NCBI GenBank assembly: GCA_030426875.1
Contig: JAUHXI010000037.1
Location: 1 to 10,036 of the forward strand
Source of the DNA: a bacterium
GTDB lineage: Bacteria > Patescibacteriota > Gracilibacteria > UM-FILTER-43-11
Direction: 5' to 3'
DNA: 10,036 bases
The notes beneath the pieces are model-generated. The model was given only the letters and a program-made list of their open reading frames with translations. It was not told the DNA's origin and made no database searches. Made by a program: the position numbers and the translations under genes. Below are positions 1 to 5,409 of the stretch, one piece after another (within the stretch, counting starts at the first letter, position 1; the number at the start of each line of letters is the position of its first letter).

Positions 1-25
1 GGCCTAACTCTATAAAATTCCCCCT

Positions 26-115
26 GGAGAGTTGGCAGAGCGGTCGAATGCGACAGTCTTGAAAACTGTTGGGCCAGCAATGGTCCCGAGGGTTCGAATC
101 CCTCACTCTCCGCCA
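26..115 (+). tRNA. tRNA-Ser (anticodon UGA)
   Basis: Class II tRNA of 90 nt. The acceptor stem pairs 26-32 (GGAGAGT) with 105-111 (ACTCTCC); G112 is the discriminator base expected for serine and CCA is encoded at 113-115. The anticodon arm is ACAGT/ACTGT around the loop CTTGAAA, giving anticodon TGA at 60-62 with U33 and A37 in place. A long variable arm follows, then a perfect T-arm (GAGGG/CCCTC around TTCGAAT). It reads UCA, and also other UCN codons by wobble. It looks fully functional. Only 25 nt precede it in the window, so its promoter cannot be assessed. Confidence 0.97.
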
Positions 116-431
116 TCGCAAAAACAAGCTTCAACTTACGAATGATGCTCTACCGAGACATCCTTCTTCAGTCTATGCCTGTTTTTGCTCTTTCCCCACA
201 AAACACCCTCCTCTTCTCACTTTGTTCACCCTTGCCTCGCATTCTTTGTGGGGGCCCGTTTAGACGCAATGCTCCGACTTACGAATTTGTCTAATTCTGT
301 GAAGGCAAGATTCGCGAATATCGCCTTCGGGGGGATGTGGTTTGGAATGATTCAGTTGAAATAATTGAAAAATAAACTTCAAATACTATTTAACATAGTG
401 TAAAATGTGCCTGTTTTTTAACTGAAAAAAA
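116..431. other. Intergenic stretch without a recognisable gene
   Basis: I see no credible coding frame here. The one open frame starts inside the tRNA and has no protein-like composition. The notable structure is the inverted repeat at 301-328. The 9-mer CTTACGAAT occurs twice (near 136 and 280). The segment AATGATTTGG-like at about 338-352, read on the minus strand, shares about 14 nt (AATCATTCCAAACC-like) with the left end of repeat copy B near 5477, possibly a scrap of the same repeat family. Confidence 0.5.
301..328. repeat. Inverted repeat / hairpin with inner palindrome
   Basis: GAAGGC (301-306) pairs with GCCTTC (323-328). Between them lies the 10-bp perfect palindrome ATTCGCGAAT (310-319), flanked by unpaired AAG and ATC. 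No T-run follows, so it is not a standard terminator. It could be a protein-binding site or a repeat remnant. Confidence 0.5.
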
Positions 432-576
432 ATGGAAAATAATATTGCCAACTAATGATAAAGGTGGAAAGGCTACCGCATCCTTGGTTTTAGGAATCAT
501 TGGAATGATAGCCTGATTTCTTCCGATTCTAGGCCTACCAATACAAATCAATGGCCAACATCCACTCATAAATTAA
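432..576 (+). pseudogene. Relic of a DUF4190-like small membrane protein
   Basis: An ATG at 432 gives MENNI and then goes out of frame by one base near 447. The frame that starts at 448 reads PTNDKGGKATASLVLGIIGM and then IA, meets a TGA at 514-516 exactly where relatives carry Trp, and continues FLPILGLPIQING before losing similarity and stopping at 574. The hydrophobic pattern (GGKATASLVLGIIG followed by FLPILGLPI) is what I know from small two-helix DUF4190-type membrane proteins; the second helix is not recognisable. So it has at least one frame disruption, one nonsense codon and a missing C-terminus. Other genes in the window stop at TGA, so readthrough as Trp is unlikely. The family name rests on recall of the motif, not on a search. 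Confidence 0.5.
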
Positions 577-688
577 GTGATGCGAGTTATTAAAAAAGTG
601 GTGGCAAAAAATGGAAAGAATTTTTAAGTCACCCATTTCCACAGAGTGCTCATGATAATGACTTTGCCCTGGAGCTTTTAGCTTTCCT

Positions 689-714
689 AAGGTGAGATTA
701 CGTAATCCCACCTT
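689..714. repeat. 26-bp near-perfect palindrome
   Basis: AAGGTGAGATTAC is followed directly by GTAATCCCACCTT. The halves pair at 12 of 13 positions with no spacer. The next repeat starts 14 nt downstream. No T-run follows. It could be an operator-like site or part of an intergenic repeat family. Confidence 0.6.
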
Positions 715-727
715 CAAGAGAGGATTT

Positions 728-746
728 CCCCCTTTATCAAAGGGGG
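728..746. repeat. CCCCCTTT-ATC-AAAGGGGG inverted repeat
   Basis: A perfect 8-bp stem with a 3-nt loop, followed by TTAGGGGGATTTT, which is a third G5 block. This resembles the widespread short intergenic palindromes built on CCCCTTT..AAAGGGG. An open frame at 692-952 runs through it, but its translation (GFPPLSKGVRGI) is the typical by-product of such repeats and I do not call it a gene. Confidence 0.65.
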
Positions 747-845
747 TTAGGGGGATTTTAGATAGGCATGCCCTCCCATTAGAGGAGTTAGAGGGGCCTA
801 GTTTAAGGGCGCCTTTTAGAATTCAAAAAACCCGGGAACTAAAAA

Positions 846-903
846 AGACATACAAAGCTCTAGGTATGTCTCTCTTAGCGTCTCGGACTCAAAGAGTCGA
901 GAC
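846..903. repeat. Two consecutive stem-loops
   Basis: The first stem is AGACATAC (846-853) with GTATGTCT (864-871), 8 bp perfect, loop of 10. The second, nine bases on, is GTCTC-G-GACTC (880-890) with GAGTC-GAGAC (894-903): 10 bp with one bulged G and a 3-nt AAA loop. Neither has a T-run. Together with the palindromes at 689-746 they form a dense hairpin cluster upstream of the ArfB-like gene, possibly a structured transcript or layered mobile repeats. Confidence 0.55.
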
Positions 904-1100
904 AATGTTGCCCTCCACGGAGCAATTTACCACAAAATTAACAATATGCTAGAAAATTCATGAATTTTTTTAAAATTCTATAATGTTTTTTAAAACTTGC
1001 CTAACATCCTATGATATAGTAAAGTCATCTTCTTAACCCCAAAACAATGGAAAATAGCTGGTTTGAATACGATCGAGATGCTCTTAAAATTGGTATAATA

Positions 1101-1475
1101 ATGCCAAAAAAACTTCCACTTGTCATCACAAAAGATGATGTAGAAATCTCATACTTTTCGGGGGGTCCAGGAGGTCAAAATGTTAACCGAAGCATGAATG
1201 GGGTGCGATTGATTTATAGAATTCCAGAAAAAAATCAGATTTCTTTTAAAAAAACCAAAGAACTGATCGCAAAATGCATGCGTCAAAGGAGTCGTGAACA
1301 AAATTTTAAAGAAGCTTTTGACATCCTAGCCCAAAAAATCGAACAGTATTTTTACATTCAACCTTTTAGAGAAAAGACAAAAGTACCCCGTTCCAGCAAA
1401 CGAAAGCGGATTGAGGGTAAAAAAAGAAAAGGGCAAATTAAAGAGGGGCGAAAGCGTGCTGAAGTTGACGCCTAA
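1101..1475 (+). CDS. ArfB-like peptidyl-tRNA hydrolase (RF-1 domain, ribosome rescue)
   Basis: A class I release-factor catalytic domain without codon-recognition domains. The core reads SGGPGGQNVNRS, with the GGQ tripeptide at residues 24-26 from this start; GGQ hydrolyses the ester bond of peptidyl-tRNA in the ribosomal peptidyl-transferase centre. The C-terminus is a lysine/arginine-rich tail (FREKTKVPRSSKRKRIEGKK and onward), as in ArfB/YaeJ, where it occupies the empty mRNA channel of stalled ribosomes. I prefer the ATG at 1101 because GGQ then lies where it does in E. coli ArfB (about residue 26). The in-frame ATG at 1047 would add 18 residues and neither start has a clear Shine-Dalgarno sequence. 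A TATAGT at 1015-1020 could be a -10 box but lacks a good -35. It stands alone on its strand. Function is inferred from the domain; ArfB versus a close RF-like hydrolase is not resolved. Confidence 0.85.
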   Translation: MPKKLPLVITKDDVEISYFSGGPGGQNVNRSMNGVRLIYRIPEKNQISFKKTKELIAKCMRQRSREQNFKEAFDILAQKIEQYFYIQPFREKTKVPRSSKRKRIEGKKRKGQIKEGRKRAEVDA

Positions 1476-1654
1476 CCTTAAGGCTAAATATTAAATTTTG
1501 AATGTTAAATATAAAATGGCTTTATTTGAGGATGGAATATCACCAATCAACTCTCCTTTCAAATTCCAGTTCAACATTTTAAATTCACTACATTAAGAGG
1601 ATCAGGAAATTCCTTCCTTGAATACATTCTGAATGAAAATTTTAATACCATTCC

Positions 1655-1925
1655 AAATTCCATAAAATAATCATTGGCCTCCCGTTAATTCAGGGCTTGG
1701 GGAGAAACGAGCGGGTAAAATGATGAATAAAGGAAGTAAAGATGAGTCCGCGTCGTGCTCTCCCCAGCCGTTTTTGCGGCCAAAAATGAAGAAAAGAAAA
1801 ACAAAAAAAGAGGTGACATGGAGCGATGAAGTTTTTATGTGGGAATTAAGGGTGGAATTGAATTCAGGTAGAATGAAATTCAAATGAAAAATCTACTGGT
1901 CCCTCAAAAGAGACCAAGTAAATCA
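1655..1925. repeat. Structured non-coding repeat, copy A
   Basis: About 270 nt matching copy B (about 5475-5775). The best-conserved blocks are TGGGGAGAAACGA-N-CGGGT, ATGAATAAAGGAA, TCTCCCCAGCCGTTTTTGCG and an A-rich tract ending AAAAAAAGAGGTGA. Visible structure: GGC-T-TGGGGAGA (about 1693-1704) pairs with TCTCCCCA-GCC (about 1759-1769), an 11-bp stem with one bulge; TTTTTG-CGGC-CAAAAA follows at about 1771-1786; a closing hairpin TGGTC..CTC-AAAA-GAGACCA lies at about 1898-1917. The differences from copy B include 11-nt and 5-nt indels that break every reading frame, so it does not look coding. The strand is undetermined. The IS4 element is inserted just past its right end. It could be a non-coding RNA, a transcription-termination region or a non-autonomous mobile repeat. 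Confidence 0.6.
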
Positions 1926-1927
1926 GG
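1919..1927. repeat. Target-site duplication of the IS4 element, left copy
   Basis: TAAATCAGG abuts the left inverted repeat and recurs at 3244-3252 abutting the right one. With the preceding G the match is 10 nt (GTAAATCAGG), but that G overlaps the right inverted repeat. A 9-10 bp duplication suits IS4-type elements. Confidence 0.85.
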
Positions 1928-1951
1928 CACTAGTGTCCCATAAAATCCCAC
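1928..1951 (+). repeat. Left inverted repeat of the IS4 element
   Basis: 24 nt, the perfect reverse complement of 3220-3243. It starts CACTAGTGTCCC and ends AATCCCAC. Confidence 0.93.
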
Positions 1952-1994
1952 CTCCGAAGTCCTTTTACTCATAAAAAAAGAAAAGGGGTTTAGA

Positions 1995-3143
1995 ATGAAG
2001 TTACAAGACTTTAATTCAAAACCCTTTTTCATTATGCCTCAAGTCAGCACGATTTTAAACCAATTGGAACAATTACTGCCTCTAGAAGCCTTTGATCATT
2101 TTGTGAGACAGCATGAGGCAGACAAATGGACCAAGCACTTTGCTACCAGAAACCAGTTGACTGTAATGCTTTATGCTCAGGCTAGGGGAAAGGATTCATT
2201 GCGGGGTATTGAGACAGGACTCAAAGTTCAGGGCAGCATCGGTTCTAGCCTTGGAATAGGCAGTGTTAGTAGATCAAACCTCTCTAGAATCAATGCAGAT
2301 CGCCCTTATGACATCTTTGAATCCTTGTTTTATGAACTGCTTAAAAAGTGTCAGAATCTCAGCTGCGAGACAGCATCCACCTTCACCTTCAAAAATGATT
2401 TGTATGCGCTGGATTCCACCACCATCAATCTTTACCTCAAGCTCTTCCCATGGGCCACCTTCCGTAAAGAAAAGGGGTCCATTAAGCTTCATACTCTTTT
2501 TAATGTTCGCTCTCAAATCCCCGAACTTATTATTGAATCCGATGGTAAAGTCACTGACATTGAAATGGCCCGTCATGCTCCATTAGATCAACTAACCAAA
2601 GGAAGCATCATCACCATTGATCGGGGCTATGTTGATTACAGTTTCCTCCATGACATTCATGAGCATGAACACACCTTTGTCATCAGACTAAAAAGCAATG
2701 CCCAAATCGTTCCTCTAGAAGATCATTCAGTGACAGAAAAAAATGTCATCAAAGATCAGCGCATTGCTTTTGTGCTTCCTGAAGCCATGGAGGCTTATCC
2801 TGAGGACCTTAGGCTCATTGAGTACAAAGACGAAGAAACAAAGAAAATCTACACCTTCATCACCAATAACTTTGAACTCTCTGCCAAAACCATCGCTGAC
2901 ATCTACAAACAAAGATGGCAAGTAGGGCTCTTCTTCAAGTGGATCAAGCAACATCTAAAGATCAAAACCTTCTTTGGCACCTCAAAGAATGCCGTCATGA
3001 CTCAAATCTGGATTGCTATGATTTACTATCTGATTCTTTCTTGGATCAAACACCAGACAAAGTTTAAAGGTTCCATTCTTGAGTTATCACGGATGATTGG
3101 AGAAGTGCTCATGCAGAAAGTAGCTCTCATCAATATCATCTGA
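1995..3143 (+). CDS. IS4-family transposase with lost catalytic Glu
   Basis: A 382-residue DDE transposase, full length for this type. The N-terminal region (about residues 15-115, e.g. HFATRNQLTVMLYAQARGKD and SLRGIE) is the DUF4372 DNA-binding part. The catalytic core has D140 in YALDSTTINLYLKLFPW and D209 in IITIDRGYVDY. The C-terminal IS4 signature Y-(2)-R-(3)-E-(6)-K is seen at Y304, R307 and K318 in YKQRWQVGLFFKWIK, but position 311 is Gly (GGG, 2925-2927) where the family has Glu (GAG or GAA). GAG to GGG is one transition. Loss of this metal-binding Glu should abolish strand transfer, so the protein is probably inactive although its frame is intact. The start has AGGGG 9 nt upstream. 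The gene sits inside the inverted repeats with no partner gene. The defect could also be an assembly error. Confidence 0.93.
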   Translation: MKLQDFNSKPFFIMPQVSTILNQLEQLLPLEAFDHFVRQHEADKWTKHFATRNQLTVMLYAQARGKDSLRGIETGLKVQGSIGSSLGIGSVSRSNLSRINADRPYDIFESLFYELLKKCQNLSCETASTFTFKNDLYALDSTTINLYLKLFPWATFRKEKGSIKLHTLFNVRSQIPELIIESDGKVTDIEMARHAPLDQLTKGSIITIDRGYVDYSFLHDIHEHEHTFVIRLKSNAQIVPLEDHSVTEKNVIKDQRIAFVLPEAMEAYPEDLRLIEYKDEETKKIYTFITNNFELSAKTIADIYKQRWQVGLFFKWIKQHLKIKTFFGTSKNAVMTQIWIAMIYYLILSWIKHQTKFKGSILELSRMIGEVLMQKVALINII

Positions 3144-3219
3144 CTAAAACCAGGCTCAATCTCTAAAGTGCTTGTCAGAGGCTCTCCAGATCAACGGCCC
3201 TTATTCTAAATCATTGGGA

Positions 3220-3243
3220 GTGGGATTTTATGGGACACTAGTG
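3220..3243 (-). repeat. Right inverted repeat of the IS4 element
   Basis: 24 nt, the perfect reverse complement of 1928-1951. It ends 77 nt after the transposase stop begins its 3' flank. Confidence 0.93.
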
Positions 3244-3252
3244 TAAATCAGG
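3244..3252. repeat. Target-site duplication of the IS4 element, right copy
   Basis: TAAATCAGG, identical to 1919-1927. Joining the two flanks reconstructs an uninterrupted pre-insertion sequence ACCAAGTAAATCAGGTGAAG. Confidence 0.85.
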
Positions 3253-3259
3253 TGAAGGC

Positions 3260-3282
3260 ACTGTAAACCAAACCTGTGGGTA
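3260..3282 (+). repeat. Left inverted repeat of the IS256-type element
   Basis: 23 nt beginning ACTGTAAACC; 22 of 23 positions match the reverse complement of 4249-4271. Confidence 0.85.
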
Positions 3283-3331
3283 AAAAGTGATTTTTTTGTT
3301 ACCCTTAAGCCATAAAATAACTGTTTTTATC

Positions 3332-4248
3332 ATGCCCACCCAAAAAAATGCCCAAATTGCAGTGGAAGAAATGTAATAAAACACGGGAAAAGACGAAGAG
3401 TCTGTAAAAATTGCTGGAAAACATTCAGTCTAGAAAAAAATACAACCAAAAAACTTAGAAAGGCTGCTGAGCAATGGATATTAGATAGAAGTACGTTCGC
3501 TAGAATAAAAGAGAAGACAGGGATATCAAAGATGGGGAAATGGAAACAGGTTCAAGAGTATGCCAATCACATTCCCTCACCTCTAGAAAATTACCTGAGA
3601 AACAAAGGTATAGCCTCAGGCATGCTACTGCTAGACGCCACCTTCACCAAGGTCAAAGGAGAAGGCAGAGCCATCATGATTGCTTATGACACTGGGGTAG
3701 GTGTTATTGATTATTGGATTGATAACACAGAAAACACCACAGCCTACCATTACATCTTCCAGCGATTAGATAAGGTAGGCTACCACGTAAAATGTATTGT
3801 CAGCGATGGTCACTGGAGCTTGCTTCCAGTGATCAATGAAAGAAGACTCCCTCACCAACGTTGTATCTTCCATTTACTCAGGAATTTGAGAAAGAGCCTT
3901 ACCAAGCATGGAAACTGGAAAAAGCTCAAAGATCATATCCTCTATAGCAGAATCAAAGGCATACTCAAAACAACAAGACTTGAAGATTTACCCCAGCGAA
4001 TCCATCAATTTAAAACCTTTGAATCTATTTTTCCTGGGCGAAAGGAAATCTTCAAGTGGTTTTGGTCTGTTTTACCTACAGCTGTTACCCACCTTTCTTA
4101 TACAGAGGAAGTTCCAAGGACCACCGCTCTGATTGAGAATCTCAATGGTCAGATCAAGGCTCGGATTAAAACTATGAGAGGGGTGAAGTCAGAACGTAGT
4201 TTAGACAATCTTCTGAAGATACTCTTTTATTTTCGTAAATACAAATAG
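3332..4248 (+). CDS. IS256-type transposase, variant Zn-binding, split by a -1 frame change
   Basis: The ATG at 3332 reads MPTQKN and hits TAA at 3374. The -1 frame, entered at the A7 run 3342-3348, reads KKCPNCSGRN...RRVCKNCW: a CxxC..CxxC zinc ribbon continuous with the rest of the transposase. That frame has no ATG before 3532 and no GTG or TTG start upstream. With one -1 shift the product is 305 residues. The catalytic domain shows LLLDATF (Asp codon 3634), VSDGHWSL (Asp codon 3805), HQRCIFHLLRNLR (the C-x2-H feature of IS256/Mutator types) and TTALIENLNGQIKAR (Glu codon 4135), then a basic TMRGVKSERSLDNLL end. The DDE set is complete. The shift could be programmed (A-AAA-AAT slip or polymerase slippage on A7), a one-base deletion, or an assembly error. 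An ATG start at 3532 would lack the zinc ribbon and is unlikely to be the full enzyme. Confidence 0.82.
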
Positions 4249-4271
4249 TACCCACAGGTTTAGTTTACAGT
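4249..4271 (-). repeat. Right inverted repeat of the IS256-type element
   Basis: 23 nt, TACCCACAGG...TTTACAGT. It begins one base after the transposase stop. Confidence 0.85.
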
Positions 4272-4286
4272 GGGGCGCATTTAGGA

Positions 4287-4314
4287 TTGACTTTTTTAGT
4301 ATTTTTGCTATAAT
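4287..4314 (+). promoter_or_regulatory. Strong sigma70-type promoter
   Basis: TTGACT (4287-4292), a 16-nt spacer and a consensus TATAAT (4309-4314), preceded by TGC, which makes an extended -10. Transcription would begin near 4321, 16 nt downstream of the IS256-type element, and read through the hairpin at 4365-4393 toward the tRNA-like gene at 4426. It is the best promoter match in the window. Confidence 0.75.
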
Positions 4315-4320
4315 TTAGTT

Positions 4321-4425
4321 GTAAATCCAGGTTGCTGTTTTACTACAGTCTTCCGGGTGGCGACAAAAAACTCTTCACAAATGAAGGGTTTTTCTGTATA
4401 GTTGAAAGCCCAGTGACGTGAGTTT
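4321..4425 (+). ncRNA. Putative leader or small RNA between promoter and tRNA-like gene
   Basis: About 105 nt lie between the predicted start site and the tRNA-like gene. Transcription could stop at the hairpin at 4365-4393 and give an RNA of about 70-75 nt, or continue into the tRNA. I do not recognise a known RNA family and see no small ORF with a ribosome site. The call rests on the promoter and the hairpin only. Confidence 0.3.
4365..4393 (+). terminator. Terminator-like hairpin upstream of the tRNA-like gene
   Basis: AAAAACTCTTC pairs with GAAGGGTTTTT across the loop ACAAAT (11 bp, one T-G pair). An A-run precedes it and a T-run closes it, so it would act as an intrinsic terminator on either strand. 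The T-run is short and then continues CTG, so termination on the plus strand may be partial. Confidence 0.55.
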
Positions 4426-4506
4426 GGGGTTGTAGTTTAATGGTAAAACAACCTGGTTCGTCATCCGGTAAATGCCAGTTCGAATCCGGTCGACTCCACC
4501 ACTGGG
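4409..4506 (+). other. Flanking stem enclosing the tRNA-like gene
   Basis: CCCAGTG (4409-4415) is the exact reverse complement of CACTGGG (4500-4506), which overlaps the encoded CCA end. In the precursor RNA the two could pair and close off the tRNA-like fold. TCTATTTTT follows, as in a terminator. Such leader/trailer pairing could direct end processing; this is inference. Confidence 0.45.
4426..4501 (+). tRNA. tRNA-like gene with an abnormal anticodon arm (isotype uncertain)
   Basis: 76 nt with encoded CCA (4499-4501). The acceptor stem GGGGTTG (4426-4432) pairs fully with CGACTCC (4491-4497) using two G-T pairs. The D-arm is GTTT-AATGGTA-AAAC. The T-arm is GCCAG-TTCGAAT-CCGGT with one A-C mismatch. 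The anticodon arm is irregular: 23 nt rather than 22 lie between position 26 and the T-stem. The best fold, CCTGG-TTCGTCA-TCCGG, has a T-C mismatch and puts CGT (Thr, codon ACG) after U33, but C at position 37 is almost unknown in working tRNAs. Removing a bulged T and one C would give a standard Asp-type loop TTGTCAT, so a decayed tRNA-Asp is another reading. The D-arm resembles tRNA-Gln/Gly. It has its own promoter upstream. Function and isotype are undecided. Confidence 0.6.
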
Positions 4507-4512
4507 TCTATT

Positions 4513-4534
4513 TTTGCCCTCCCGAAACGGCAAA
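4513..4534. terminator. Weak hairpin between tRNA-like gene and peptidase E gene
   Basis: TTTGCC (4513-4518) pairs with GGCAAA (4529-4534) around a 10-nt loop. It lies between two convergent genes, so it may help end transcription from either side, but no strong T-run directly follows on either strand. Confidence 0.3.
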
Positions 4535-4551
4535 GGTTGAGCTTCAATTTT

Positions 4552-5301
4552 TCATTTTAAATAGAGCGATTCGATCGGCAGGAATTCATCTTTATTCTTC
4601 AGTTCTTCTTCATAAAATTTCCCTCGCTTCCAATAAACCCGATAAGCGTTGGCATTTTTTGATTCGCTGAGTATTTTAAATTTGTCATCAATCCATGCAA
4701 TGGCTACCCCGTCGTCACAAGCAACTCCTATGTGACCAGGGTATTTTTTGAGCATCCGCTTAAAGTCATCTTTCCGTTTTTTATCAGCGGTTTCAGAATC
4801 GTAATGGGGGCAGTGGATGAAGGGTAAAAAGTTCAATCCATGGACTCGAATGTAATCCCACTTTTTGGGATGGTAATAATACATCGAATCACTGTGACCC
4901 GATTCAAACCAGCAGATGGAGCCAGCTGAAACACCGCATAACACTTTATCGTCTTTCCAGGCTTTTTTAAGGAGCTTGTCCAATCCCAGTCGCCTCCATT
5001 TTTTCATCATCATCAAGGTGTTGCCACCTCCCACATAAATGATGTCGGCGTCGGAAATCATTTTTTTGATCTGCTCTTTAGAATATTTTTCCCTTAAAAG
5101 GAGTAAGGTGTTCATCTTACAGCCCAATTCATCTACATAGCGCTTTTCCATGGCACTCACATATTTCAAGTCATCTGAGCTGGCAGTTGGAATGAAGAGT
5201 AGTGTGGGTTGCTTCTTTTTTGTCAGTTGGACAATCGCTTGGTCGATGTGCAGGACGGTTTTCCAGCGACCTCCTCCGATGGTGATGACTGTGTTTGACA
5301 T
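4552..5301 (-). CDS. Peptidase E-like serine peptidase (family S51)
   Basis: 249 residues, close to the usual size of family S51 (about 230-250). The N-terminus has ITIGGG (residues 7-11), then LLFIPTAS, DIIYVGGGNT (86-95) and the nucleophile elbow CGVSAGSICWF with Ser125 as the expected nucleophile. A His in IHCPHYD (163-168) fits the triad His. PepE enzymes hydrolyse Asp-X dipeptides in the cytosol, while other S51 members are cyanophycinases; the missing signal peptide and short length favour the dipeptidase side, but the substrate is not proven. The ATG at 5301 is the only good start; no Shine-Dalgarno is visible. A TATAAT on the minus strand at 5364-5369 could be its -10 box, without a clear -35. 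It is the only minus-strand gene and converges with the tRNA-like gene. Confidence 0.87.
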   Translation of the reverse strand: MSNTVITIGGGRWKTVLHIDQAIVQLTKKKQPTLLFIPTASSDDLKYVSAMEKRYVDELGCKMNTLLLLREKYSKEQIKKMISDADIIYVGGGNTLMMMKKWRRLGLDKLLKKAWKDDKVLCGVSAGSICWFESGHSDSMYYYHPKKWDYIRVHGLNFLPFIHCPHYDSETADKKRKDDFKRMLKKYPGHIGVACDDGVAIAWIDDKFKILSESKNANAYRVYWKRGKFYEEELKNKDEFLPIESLYLK

Positions 5302-5409
5302 ATTATTAGTGGCAGTTGGTCAATGAGGTTAGCATGCGCTCAATCCGTTCTGGATTTTTTTTCATTATAGTCTAATTATTGCTCAAGGGCGAGTGTGTGA
5401 GTTTGACAA

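Larger units (their letters stand above)
1928..3243 (+). mobile_element. Complete IS4-family insertion sequence (DUF4372 type), 1316 bp
   Basis: The element is bounded by 24-bp perfect inverted repeats at 1928-1951 and 3220-3243, with tip CACTAGTGTCCCATAAAATC. The first eight bases are themselves palindromic. It is flanked by 9-bp direct repeats. One transposase gene fills it. Intact ends and an identical target duplication mark an insertion that has not been rearranged. It landed just beyond repeat copy A and 16 bp before the left end of the neighbouring IS256-type element. Confidence 0.93.
3260..4271 (+). mobile_element. IS256-type insertion sequence (variant with zinc ribbon), about 1012 bp
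   Basis: Bounded by 23-bp inverted repeats at 3260-3282 and 4249-4271 that match at 22 positions (tips ACTGTAAACC and ACTGTAAACT, then AAACCTGTGGGTA in both). It holds a single transposase gene whose TAG stop (4246-4248) touches the right repeat. I see no convincing 8-9 bp target duplication: the left flank ends GTGAAGGC and the right begins GGGGCGCA. This suggests an older insertion or a rearranged flank. Confidence 0.85.

Noticed and set aside
69..263. Open frame starting in the tRNA-Ser gene
   Set aside because: It begins inside the tRNA, has no ribosome site and its translation has no domain-like pattern.
514..516. UGA read as Trp or Gly, as in Gracilibacteria/SR1-like codes
   Set aside because: The IS4 transposase, peptidase E, DUF1295 and PspC genes all end in TGA at the right length, and Trp is coded by TGG throughout.
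692..952. 86-codon open frame on the plus strand
   Set aside because: It runs through three palindromic repeats; the translation GFPPLSKGVRGI is a common artefact of the CCCCCTTT repeat.
1671..1883. 70-codon minus-strand frame within repeat copy A
   Set aside because: The matching region of copy B has indels of 11 and 5 nt that break the frame, so the conservation is not at protein level.
1787..1887. Short plus-strand ORF in copy A (MKKRKTKKEVTW and onward)
   Set aside because: Copy B does not keep the frame (it stops at TAG after RGEMRN) and the Lys-rich start just reflects the A-rich tract.
2274..2576. Overlapping frames on both strands inside the IS4 transposase
   Set aside because: They are shadows of the transposase frame with no start signals or domain content.
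3313..3318. TTGTTA / TAAAAT promoter for the IS256-type transposase
   Set aside because: The spacer is only 11 nt, well short of a working promoter.
4426..4501. tmRNA tRNA-like domain
   Set aside because: The 5' and 3' halves are adjacent in one 76-nt cloverleaf with a D-arm and an anticodon arm; no tag-peptide reading frame lies between them.
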